64,000 nucleotides of DNA, taken from assembly GCA_950295325.1 (NCBI GenBank), contig OX485805.1, forward strand, positions 15,735,501 through 15,799,500. The letters are read 5' to 3'. The translations under genes were made by a program, and so were the position numbers. Shown one piece after another: positions 9,320 to 20,038 of the stretch (position 1 is its first letter; every line of letters starts with the position of its first letter). The DNA comes from Polytrichum commune (lineage: Eukaryota > Streptophyta > Polytrichopsida > Polytrichales > Polytrichaceae). The notes beneath the pieces are model-generated. The model did no database searches and had not been told where the DNA came from. It worked only from the letters and a program-made list of their open reading frames with translations.

Positions 9320-12300
9320 CTAATTCATTACACATAGTATGACAAATACAAGAACGATTGGGATGACAAGGGAGTTGACTGATGTCCTCGACGACGCACT
9401 CCTCGCACTCAGCGGACTAGGCGGTGGAGACGGTGACCCACCACCCGCCACACCCAGTGGGCTAGGTGAAGCTAGAGGAACAAGATAAGAAATCAAAGGC
9501 TCGTCGACCACCAAGGATGGGCTCGGCGCGATGCTGTCTGCCCCTTGGCCTATAGTGCTCAGTAGAGTGATGGCTCCGGGCGTTACAGGATAGATACCGT
9601 AATTCGGCATCCCAGTCGATATATCGATCACCTTGTTGCTGCCCAATGGTTGGTAGCAGTAATTATCTGTCAAACAGCATGCACACTAATTAGTCACCAA
9701 AAACAAATGTAAGGTAGGTGCCCTCACCTGTGTGGGTTCAGGAAACCCTGCTTCAGAAAACTAATATGAACATGCACATGAGATGGATGGGTTATTCTCC
9801 GACTAGCACGATTCTTCCACGATACAGAAATCCACATGATTAGTACAATCTCGGTGGTTAGCATATCCTCATCTAGGCCATACCTGCCTTCCTCATGTGA
9901 GCATCTTATTCGTTATCAAAGTGAAAATTCTCAAGCTCGTTAAATCATCATATAGGTTCCCCCAATTTTGTTGACTCTTGAGCCTGGAATGTCTATCATA
10001 TTGTGAGCACATGGTCCAATCCATTTTAAACATATGGTTCCTTTTTCGCACCAGTTCTTGGAGCCACACCTAAGCACATACCATTCAAATACAAGTGTCC
10101 GACTAACACAACTAACCGAATTAGGCACATCTGCCTCAATATCCTACGAGATGCACGCACACGCCTGGAAGAGTCCACCAAACACTTACTGTGAAGGAAG
10201 TTGTACAGTGTAGCTGGGAAGTCGGTGATGAAGCCGTCCACATTGTAATTCAATATGACCGAGTTGATTTGAAGGATAGGATCGCTCCTGTAATCGAATG
10301 CGTACGCGTTGAATTCATTGGACAAGAAGTAGTAGAACACTGTCATGTTCAGTGAGTGTGCCAGGCTGACCGTTGACGTCTTCTTGGTCAAGAAATATGT
10401 ATCGCCGAGGGGATCGACCAAGTGATGGTCGAGAGCTATGATGCTTGCATATTTTCTTATTTCCTGAAAGGCAATAGTTTTTGACATCATTATTCCTCAC
10501 TCCGCCTCAACAGATTTCAAATGTCAGAAACTTGTTCAGGAGGAGACAAAAAAATTGCACTCCAGATACACATGCATTGAAAAGTAGAAAGCATACCTGC
10601 AACACCGTCTGGTCAACAGAAATTGGATCCGCGTATTTCACATCATAGACCAGCTTGACCGCAGGAATTGCGCTAGACAAGGCAGACAACGCAGAACTAT
10701 CTTCGGAAGCCACCAAAATCTTGTCATCCGCATTTGTGAGATTTGCAGCCTTGAGAGATGTCACCACACCGTCCACAACATCTAAGCTGTGCTGGGTGCG
10801 CAAGTAGTAGGCATTCTGCAGGATAACAAAAAAAAAACTCGCAATAGATAAGGGCTCCATTCAAGCAGGTATTTATTACTGCTCTATGTGCTCTGTCAGT
10901 ACAGCACTTAATTGATTCTACCCACGAATGCCTACATTTCTCAGTGCGACACATCATGTTCTCATTGTTAAGCCAGACTATAAATCCTATGTGGCATCTT
11001 CAAAATCGATTATTTCACCACATGGGTGTCCAAAACTGACCTTAACGTACAATACAATACACACCCACAAACTATTGAAGTGAAAACTCCAAATGGATCA
11101 CCTGGATATTGATGTAAATACCAACGCCTGAGGTATTCTTTGCAAAAGCCAGAAACTCGTCCAAAGTCATAATTTTCTCCTTGTCGTTATTAGCAGGGTC
11201 CCTGGTATCATTGTAGGCTTTTTGCCAAGGACTATATATGGTAGCTGCGTAAAGAAACCAGAGCAAACCAGAGTAAACACACAAAAACCAGACAGACTTT
11301 ATTACATCATTCAACAAGAATTTTGCACAAGAATCTCTACGAGGAGGCAGAAACCACAGAAACTTGTGTTGCAACATCATCATCATCTTGGCAGAAACCG
11401 ATGGAACCATATTCTTGGGAAAATTTTGTCCATACCATTTAATGTGCTAATGTTCACCCACGACACATCGAATGTGAAAACCCCCGGTGCGGATTGCAAT
11501 TCGCTGTATGTCATGAGATAGGTTTGATACAGGACCTGGTTTGAAAAAACGTTTGTGGACTTCACCAAGTCCGGATCTTCCCTGCAGATAAGTACCCCAT
11601 CACTTGTTATTTGCACTGTGCAATCGATGTAGTCGGCACCTTCGTCCACTGCCGCAGTGTAAGCAGACAAAGTGCACCCTGGGAAGTCTCCACTTGCACC
11701 GTTGTGTGAAATGACGGTGGGTTGCACTTTCGCTGCGGAAGTTGCTGCTCACAAAACAACATATACAAGTATTAGCATATCAACCCAACATAAATATTTC
11801 AAGTATAACGACATTGAGACAGAAGCCAAGGATAATCAATATGGGTCCTTCTAAACATCTACTCTAAGCTGTTGCCGCACCGAGTATGGAATGTAGTGTA
11901 CTGAGAAACTACAGTTACCCCTTGTATCCTTCCGAGTATCACTCACACTATGTTTGTAGTTCATGTAACCGGATCTTCTAGTCCGGGCATGCAAGAACAT
12001 CTCAGACATGCACATGATAGTCAGCTTTCCTGCAGAGCACCATAGAGGGCTCTCCATTCAGAATCCCACTTGAATCCCATGCGGAAACTACGTTCCAGCA
12101 CTAGTGAAGGGGAATCACTACTAGGCCCCTCTACGATGCATGGGATCAAGCAGAGCAGAAAGAAGCATGGATACATGTGCAACACATGGGACCAACTTCA
12201 GGTGTCAGACTGGTGCAATTGATTTGTTACGTCATAAGAAATGGCATACCTGCGGTTCTAGGGGCGGCCAATTTATAACCATCCGGATAGCAATCTGCAC

Positions 12301-15300
12301 AGACGTCCAGAGGTTAGTGCTTCCTATTATGCCTGTATCATGCCAGAGAGAAGTTTGTACAGAAGATTGCACTGAGACTTTTATTTTTCAATCAGGAATG
12401 TGTCGAGGGAGACAGTCTTAATCTTACGTATGGCTTCCGCTGCAGTGGTTGGAAAGTCTGTAACAAACCCATCCACTGTGAAGTTGTCCCCCATGTATCC
12501 AAGATACTCTCGAACTGAGTCATAACTGTAATTATAACTCGACGGGTAGTTGTCATTGGCAAAACCGTAAACAAAGACAGTCAAATTTGCAGCGTGTGCA
12601 TCTTGAACCAAAGTTGTAGCTGGCCTCAAGTACTCTGTCGAATTGTCCACTGAATACACGAGTTCCTTAGGAACTAGAATACCGTGTGCAAAGGTTGCAA
12701 TATAAGTCAAGTTGCTCATAATATGTCCATAAGTCGCGTTGGTGCTCTCCTCCACCATATCCAAGTCCAAAACCTTGAAGATGAGTACTGTTTGGGTTTT
12801 GGCGGCAGTAGGTGCAAGAAGTCTCAAAATGTTCACTTCCGTAGCTGATAAGTAGTCGGGATAATACATCCTCAAGAAACTAGTCAGATAGTTTGACAAA
12901 CTATTTTTTGCAGGATGACTCTGGTAGAACGAAGGATACTGCACACCAATTAAAATCCGTTTAGTGGTCCCGTGGCATACATGAGGACGGCATAATACAT
13001 CTCATCCTAGGTTGACAGCGCAGTTCAACCCATTAATAGCCGAATGCATGGGTATTGATAATCAACATCAACAACGGTATCCAAGAACCTACCTGTCGGT
13101 ATCAAACTTGTAATACCACTCAAATATTCATATTTGGTGGGTATGTCAAGGTGGGAGGACCTTCGTATACCAGAGTCATTATTTGATACTACCGGGATTT
13201 TACATAAGTAGGAAGGTTCTGGCATAGTATATAGACCCAATGGTATCGAAAACACAGATACCCATGCCCTACTGGTATCCAAAAAAGATGATACCGGCCC
13301 AAGACTGGTTCAAGCCTGCCCACTAACTCGCATACAAACATCCATTACAAAATTAAGACAAACTCACAAGGCCCACAGCAGCTCATCTAGAGTACACTTT
13401 GTACAATCCTGAACACTTTATAAAGAAGTTCCACATAAAGATAGACAAGCGTGTACCTCAATGTTAAGCCAGAAATATAGCCCTCTCCCAGGTACAATTG
13501 GACTGATGACTGTCTCAGGCGATAATACGTAGTCCATTCCATCAAAATACGGTGAACGAGAATTCGTATGCTGGATTGCTGCATCCGCCAAAAAAATTCA
13601 ATTTACCTCACAGAATTAGACTACTAGCAATTTGCCCAAGAATTCAGTCAAAAAAACCAGCTGCTCTTCACCATCGCCATCCATGAAAAACTAAATAGCG
13701 TTCGTAATTGCGTTTGCTCGCACAAGGATACATCAACTACATATCACAAGCCCTATTTAGCATTGGACCGAGGGGTCTGTAATTCACACACATTAGCACT
13801 TTAAGATCGACACCAGTTGAGTTGCACACGAAAACACACCAGTGAGGTTTTGAAGTTGTTTCGATGTGTAATCGACTGAGAAGTAGCCGGTTAAAGTCTG
13901 TCCTTGGATCACATAAGTGCTCTGAACAGTCGTGTTTGTAAGAATGATAGTGATGTTTGTTGTCTCGCTTAAATTCCATCCTTGCCGACAGATTCCTTGG
14001 TTATCCTTGGTGAGTTGCAAATCACAGAGAAGTCCCAAAGGCAATGCAGTGCTGTTCACAGCGTCATTGTAGGAAGTGGATGTTTGGTCGGGGTATATGC
14101 CTGAAGAACCGCCGTTGGCAATAACTATAGGAGCAGTCTCTGCAAGCATCAAACCATAAATCGATCAAAAAGGTCAGAACCAAGTACCGGTACGTTGACG
14201 TCAACACAAAATGCTCAAATCTCAAAACACTGCCAAAACCCTTCCTCCAAAGAAGGAAAACTTTGCAGATAGAATCCAGTCGACATGGTCGGATCCGACC
14301 GTGAAACCTAGGCAGACTTCCCCATAACAGAGATAAAATTGAGAAGACTAGCCCCTGAACATAGATCGAGAGATGCGGAACTGTTTTAAAGAGGGATCCG
14401 GATAACAGAGCTAATTCAGGAAGCACTCGAGGAGACTGGTACCTGTAATCGACCAGATACAAACACAGATTTCCATGAAGAAATCGTTGACGAGGGATTG
14501 TAACAGACTGGCGCACCAAACTAGAAGTTGAGCTTCCCCCTAGGTAAAAATCTCTCCACGGCCTATTTTAAGTACAAAATCAGAGAAATGGCTCACACTA
14601 GACTACGATTGCCGGAACGGGTGCTCAAGTCACCATTGGCACATTGCGCAACCGAATTGACAAGAGATGAGCATCTCGTTCTCACCGAGACGCGGTGAAT
14701 GAGATTAAACCGCTCAGGGTAAGCCAGAATCCGAGTACAAACTCCCTCCGAAACCACTCCTGTCATCAGGCACACATTTCGAACTGATTCTATTCAAACA
14801 CGACCCGCCATACCTGACGGTGTGATGATACAGATCTATAGAAACTCCCTGCTGCATTCCTTACACGCGCATACAATGGTTTCATCACCTGCATTCAGAG
14901 GGCTAGAGACGGACAATGCCGTAGATCCACCAACGACCAATGCCCACAAATTTGCAACCGCATACTCGTGGAGTCTACAACAACCGCATGTGGTAGTCTC
15001 CTGATATCTCCTGATTCCAGAGCGAGCGAACGAGCCTCTTGAAGAGGCGCTACCTGTATTGCAGGCAACCATCGACACTGCAGACCCATTGTTGGTTTGA
15101 GGGCCTCCACAAGGCGCCAAGCTTCGATTTGTGTTGCGGACCATCTTGCTCAAACTTTCGAATGCCCGTCCGTCCAGGAGCAATCGATCGTGCGAAACTC
15201 AATGCCGCCTCGAATCCCCTCAAACGAAAACCCAGTAGAACCAGAAGTAGAAGAAAGAAAACTTTCACACCAAAAATGCCCATATTTCATCTCCAGACCG

Positions 15301-15638
15301 CTGACTTTCGAAATTTTTCAAAAATATCCATCCGGGAGCAATCGGTGCACACCCAATGCACAGAATCCCAACTCCGCAACCTACTAGAGCCACCGCAAGA
15401 CCCGGCATCCAAGTACCACACGACCGGAACCCCACCGAACACTTCACCCTCCCACCGCATTCATTTATTCATTCATTTCGGGCAAGCAAGGAAGGAAGAG
15501 AGAGGAGATAGAGGGATAGTACGCACTGTTGAGTGTCTGCCATCCGAGGGTGGAGTTGTAGGCCGAGCTCCCTCCAATGCACGCCAACACCAGTAGCACC
15601 AAGGCCAAGTGCGAGATCCTCATTGTTGGCAACCGCAT
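9320..15638 (-). CDS. GDPDL: GPI-anchored glycerophosphodiester phosphodiesterase-like protein (SHV3/GDPDL family)
   Basis: Ten phased coding exons on the minus strand: 15638-15527, 14139-13840, 13578-13457, 12938-12428, 12294-12250, 11744-11436 (or from 11747), 11244-11102, 10815-10597, 10463-10190, 9666-9320. All introns are GT-AG and the CDS is 2382 nt, 793 residues, close to the 750-770 usual for the family. A signal peptide covers residues 1-26 (LALVLLVLACIGGSSA). Two tandem GDPD-like domains follow (about 40-350 and 365-690), then a Ser/Pro-rich stretch and a C-terminal hydrophobic tail typical of a GPI signal. The HRG motif is ANGG in domain 1 and HNG in domain 2, so neither is a canonical catalytic site, as is known for GDPDLs. 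In Arabidopsis the family organises cellulose and pectin in the wall of root hairs and other cells; the same role is inferred here. The 45-nt exon 5 is the least certain part. Confidence 0.93.
9955..10189 (+). repeat. Dispersed repeat family R2, copy in GDPDL intron 9
   Basis: This block recurs diverged at 21024-21240, 26150-26360, 58655-58790 (all +) and 53765-53935 (-). Shared landmarks are TTGAGCC, a stretch around AACACATG, TTAGATCCACACCTAACCAC and CACTCAAAACTAGGTGT. It occupies a large part of GDPDL intron 9 (10189-9667). Superfamily unknown. Confidence 0.6.
13040..13275. repeat. MITE-like inverted repeat in GDPDL intron 3
   Basis: GCATGGGTATTGAT on the left and ATACCCATGCCC on the right are inverted, with GGTATC-type repeats inside. 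It looks like a small TIR element in the intron between 13457 and 12938. Target duplication not resolved. Confidence 0.35.
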
Positions 15639-16145
15639 CTCCTCCGAAACTCTGAGGCCGCTTTGCCTCCTTCAGTGTGATGATGTGACGTTATGTTATG
15701 TTATGTTATGTTGAACCCTACAGCTGATGCAGTCAAAATGGGAGCTTAGCCCGCCCTCCTCCGACTTGCTCCGCCTTCATCCTCCACACTCCATAGCCTG
15801 TGCGAGAGGGAGGGAACGAGCGAGCGAGCGAGCAAAGGAGGTGAGAGACGCTCCGCTGTCTTCTCGTCGACTCTCTCTCCAGCCTACAGACTCTTCTCTT
15901 CCCAGGAGACGACGTTCCCACTCGAGTTCCCGTCTCCCCGTGCGAGTTCCCATGAGAGTTCCCGGGGCCTCGCCACGGACGCGGTGGGGATTTCCAAGCT
16001 CCTGGAGTCTTCCCGGTCCCACACGTCGCGGTCTCGAATCGCCAGATTCGCCACCCCGGCCCGGCCTTCCTTCGCTTCACCTTCCTAACTCGGCTCACTC
16101 CAGGCTCTCGCGCTTCACATCCCCAAACGTCCGTTTGGTTGCCGA
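15639..16145 (-). promoter_or_regulatory. GDPDL leader and presumed promoter, GC-rich
   Basis: GC-rich block directly upstream of the GDPDL ATG, unlike the AT-rich surroundings. It holds a (TTATG)n microsatellite at 15691-15712, a TGACG/CGTCA element beside it (about 15685-15690), a GAGC repeat near 15818-15832 and many CT-rich stretches. No TATA box was seen, in keeping with a TATA-less, pyrimidine-rich plant promoter. Long frames here on both strands are a by-product of GC content. Confidence 0.5.
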
Positions 16146-16230
16146 ATCCTGGCTGAGATGCTCAAGAGCCTCTTCATAGTCTTCCATCCTGGCTGAGATG
16201 CTCAAGAGCCTCTTCATAGTCTTCCATCCT
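16146..16230. repeat. Perfect 40-bp tandem duplication
   Basis: 16146-16185 is repeated exactly at 16186-16225, with a third start (ATCCTG) at 16226. It lies about 0.5 kb upstream of the GDPDL start codon. Identity over 40 bp indicates a recent duplication. Confidence 0.9.
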
Positions 16231-16767
16231 GCCTGCTCTCTAGGCCCGGTGTGAAAAAGCTTTCACATTGTTTGGGGGGCTCACTAACCTCTTCTTATGT
16301 GTAGAGTTACTAGGATGGGTTTACATCAGGGTCCGGGTCCAAGAAACTTGGGATCGAACACAACACCCTGCTTGAATGGACCTTCTTTTCCAGACCCGCT
16401 CCACGTCCGGTTTCTCAAACAAGGAGCAATCCTTTCTTGAGTTACAGTCGAACGAGACTTGGCAGAAAAAGCAATGCCGCAAATCGGTAGTGTGTTTGGG
16501 GGAGGATTGGCAGTAAATGTCAGCATGGACTTGCTAGATGAAGCAAACATCTTATTGGGCGACGGGGCAGATGCATTTTGTGTCGGTCGTCTACCCTGGC
16601 AAGGGGTACATGTATGTGTCAAGAGTATGAATTTACGGCGATTAGAAGGCAGTAGTACCGAGGCGAGGTGCAGGTTGTGTCGTTGCATGCACAAGGTACA
16701 ACAATAATTATATTTGAGTTTGTGTCAGGCGCCATGATTGCGATTTTTCTTCTCTGATGCGGATGAG
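16231..16767. other. No supported gene
   Basis: Overlapping frames of 82 residues (+, 16459-16707) and 122 residues (-, 16326-16694) occur here. Neither has recognisable domains or splice context, so I do not call a gene. Confidence 0.4.
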
Positions 16768-16988
16768 TACACCGTTTATGGCATTCAGTGTCACTTACTA
16801 TTTGGAGTTACGCATTGCTATAACATTTTATCGTTACTGTAAATTTTCACCAAGCAAAGATGTTAATGTTATTTAGTGTCCAAACAAACAATTTGACCTT
16901 TGTTGGTAAAAAACGAGATCGATAGTAAAACGTTATAGCACAATATAACTCCAAATAGTAAATGACACTAAACACCACAAACAATGTA
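16768..16988. mobile_element. Short TIR element (MITE) of repeat family R1
   Basis: 221 bp with inverted arms of about 65 bp: left TACACCGTTTATGG then AGTGTCACTTACTATTTGG, right the inverse with TACATTGTTTGTGG. The same terminal sequence borders the larger R1 elements at 26800, 28122 and 50589, so this is probably a deletion derivative of that family. No coding potential. Confidence 0.75.
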
Positions 16989-19078
16989 GTGTGTGGGTGG
17001 TGAATGTTGGTTGTGTGGCACTTGGGACGGTGAATAATAAGTAAAATGCAACGTCTTCACGGTTCTCAATACTTTATTTTTCTCTATGCGAAAGCAAATG
17101 TTTGTGAGACAATACTAACCCCAAGGACAAATTTTCATGTTCAAAATCGATTGCTCTGCAAATTTCGGTATGTTGGTAGTTTGTGACGCACCATCAAATC
17201 TCCAACTTGCAGTGAGGTCTTTGCACATATGGTGTGTTGCATTCTTGTGATGCAACTTCATCATGCATTTTCAATCTTCTCTTCATAAAGGTTGGAGGTA
17301 AATTAGGAGAATGAAAGAGATCAAGTGTCATTTGGTTTCCAGTGCTACCCGATTTGTTGCTCAAACTACGATTTCGTTTTTCTTGCAAGCCTCCTAGCAC
17401 GAGTGTGAGAAAACTAATTGGATGTAGACAACGCATTGAGAGGTTTGTTCAATCCATCACATGATATATATGAGGACGACCATATCCAAATCACAACGCA
17501 ACCTAAGCTTGAAAGGAACTTGGTGTTGAGGAGGTTCTCGATGCATCTTTAAGTTCTATTGGAGGGTTTCCAAGATCCACACACTTGTTGCATCGAAGTC
17601 ACACGTGGAAGAAGGCTAAAGAAAGTAGCTATACAATGCTCAACTGGGGATTGCTTGTGATCAATGTTGCAATATTGTGGTGAACGGAGAGGCATGGTTC
17701 CTTTTTGTGTTTTTAGCAAAGTGAGAACCAATCATGGTTATTTGAGGAGCTTTATGAGTTGTAAATTTATTTATTTTACAAATAACATATGTGTTTTGGT
17801 ATGTGTACGTTGATGTGTCCCTTTTGATGGTGTTTGGCCAAGGACAAGGATCACAAAATTACACTTGAGCCATGTGGCTGGATATTACTTCACTTTTGTC
17901 ACTTATGTCATGACATGGACCCTTGTATTTTATTTTTCCTTTAGCATGAGAGACACATACCAATGCTAATATTTATTTAAAAAAAGGTTTCAATAGGAAC
18001 CCAACAAACAAGATGTTTACGAGTTCTTAACATCTAATTAAATATGGCATTGAAATCGGTGTGACATGTTAATTTGAATCGTCTTTGTGACTTGTCACAT
18101 GGCATTCTCTCTAGTTTGTCACCCTAGTGGTCTTGTGATTGCAAGACAAAGTCTAGTGCGACCACACTATATCAAATAAACTTTAATGTACTTAGGAAAC
18201 GTGAAACATATAAAAAAAAGGTGCACCTTTGTGTACTATGTTTATCTCCATGACTTTGTAGTAAGTAGATAGAAGTTTGAGGTGTATCCACCGTCTTCGT
18301 CGGACATTTTAGGTCAAACCAATGCTTTTCGACCATGGAGGAGGAGCTATACTAAACAATCCTATTACTATGGGCCACAATGTGTTTTCTATAGCCCATG
18401 TTAAATCTCATAATCAACACTATGCGGGGTCACATTGTTTTCAACCCATGCTAAATTTCTAGCCAAAAAAAAAACATAACAAGGACCACAGTCATTGTTT
18501 TCCTACAAAAACCAATGTAATTGATTGTTTATGTGTGCTACTTATGTCATGTGACTAATATTTCATTTGTTGATTAGAAGTCTTCATGAAGAACTCAGGG
18601 GAAGACTTGGGGTCTCGGACCAACGTTATGTCCACCTTGACTAGAAAATTAACATGACCCACACTAATTATTGCCACACTAATTTTCCACCCACACTAAT
18701 AGGACTATTTAGTGTACTTGCCCCTCTCAACCGACGCTCTCGGAAAGCTCGCGGTCATGCGGTTTGGGCCCTAAGTACAGTACATAGCGACATAATGGCA
18801 GCTGCAACAAAGGGCGGCAACTTCTTCAGCAATATTTAGCTATTGGAAATGGGTTAAGAAATGAACTGGGGAGTACGAAAGTCACACACTATGCACTGGT
18901 ACACATACTATATAATTACGGGGTGGACCTTAAGAGTGACTGTATCAATCCAGATTCTTGCAAGTGGCCAGCTACACTTATACAGTAGCTGTAATGTTGA
19001 AAATGAATATGTCAAAGACATCGTTATTCAAATACGTACACCGGCTTATGTAATTAACTTACTTACTTAGGGCCATGC
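16989..19078. other. No recognisable gene
   Basis: AT-rich DNA. 18340-18480 and 18650-18720 carry short pieces related to other repeats in the window (CACACTAAT-type blocks, cf. 53349-53581). Nothing coding was recognised. Confidence 0.4.
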
Positions 19079-20038
19079 ATGCACTTCACACACGAGCCAA
19101 CAGCTGTGTCCATGAAATTGCTAGAGCCCAAAAGAAGGTGTCCAAAGCCCATCCCAAGATACTTCCAAAATCATGTAGTGTGGTCACGGGTCCTCAAGTG
19201 TGGTGTGGTGTGGTGTGAAGTCATATGCGGCCGGTCCTCAACCAAATGCCAGTTCGATGAATTTCTATTCATGCGAGGTCCTTACACATGATAAAATATA
19301 GTAAACCAACGGTGGTGAGTTTTCGGAGTGCCGTGGTCTCCCGGTTTTGTGTCAAGCCTACCTCCGAGAAGTCGTTTCTAAAAACAATATAAGTGACCAT
19401 GAACCATGATCCATCCGATGTCATGTAGCTTAGGGATCAGTGTAGAGTTTACATCCATCTTGCATTCACTTATTCCACCGCTCCCTCAAGTGTAGCGTGA
19501 ATTGAACTTGCACCAGCTCTACCTTTTCCACCGATGAGAGTGCTTGAAGTGCCTTGGTCACGGGTCCCTCAGCCTTGTCGTGTGAAGTGGCCCTTAGGGC
19601 TACTTCCCACATAAGCCAAGAGCCGTGACCATGAAATTGTGAGAGCCCAAAAGAAAGTGTCCAAGGGCCGTCCCAAGACACCTCCAAACTCATTCCGTGT
19701 GGTGATGGACCCTCAAGTGTAGTGTGAAGCCATATGTGACCGGGCCCTCAACCAAATGCTATTTCGATGAGTTTCTATTCACGCGGGTCCTCACACATAA
19801 TAAATCAACGGTTGTGAGTGTGCGGAGTGCCATAATCTCCCAGTTTTGTGTGCGGCCTGCCTCCAAGAGATGGTGTTTGAAAATAGTCCAAGTAAGCATG
19901 AAACTTGATCCATTTGATGTCACATAGGAATCCAAGTAGACTTTACATGCACCTTGGCGCCGTTTTCCACCAATGAGAGTGCTTGAAGCATAAGTTAATT
20001 GGTGATGGGCCCTCAGCGTGGTCGTGTGGAGTGGGCTC
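19079..20038 (+). repeat. Two-copy ~518-bp direct tandem duplication
   Basis: 19082-19595 and 19600-20038 align along their length. Landmarks at equal spacing include GAGCCCAAAAG, CCTCAACCAAATGC, GATGAATTTCTATTC or GATGAGTTTCTATTC, and CCACCGATGAGAGTGCTTGAAG. The units begin with a CACTTCACACACGAGCC-type sequence resembling the ends of the TIR family at 33896 and 48205. Confidence 0.75.

Noticed and set aside
15039..15596. 185-codon plus-strand frame
   Set aside because: It lies antisense to GDPDL intron 1 and the end of exon 1 and has no domain; an accident of GC content.
15727..16179. Overlapping 150- and 121-codon frames on both strands
   Set aside because: GC-rich promoter/leader of GDPDL; low-complexity Arg/Ser/Pro translation on both strands.
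16459..16707. 82-codon plus frame starting MAEKAMPQIG
   Set aside because: No domain, overlapped by an equally long minus frame, no promoter or splice evidence.
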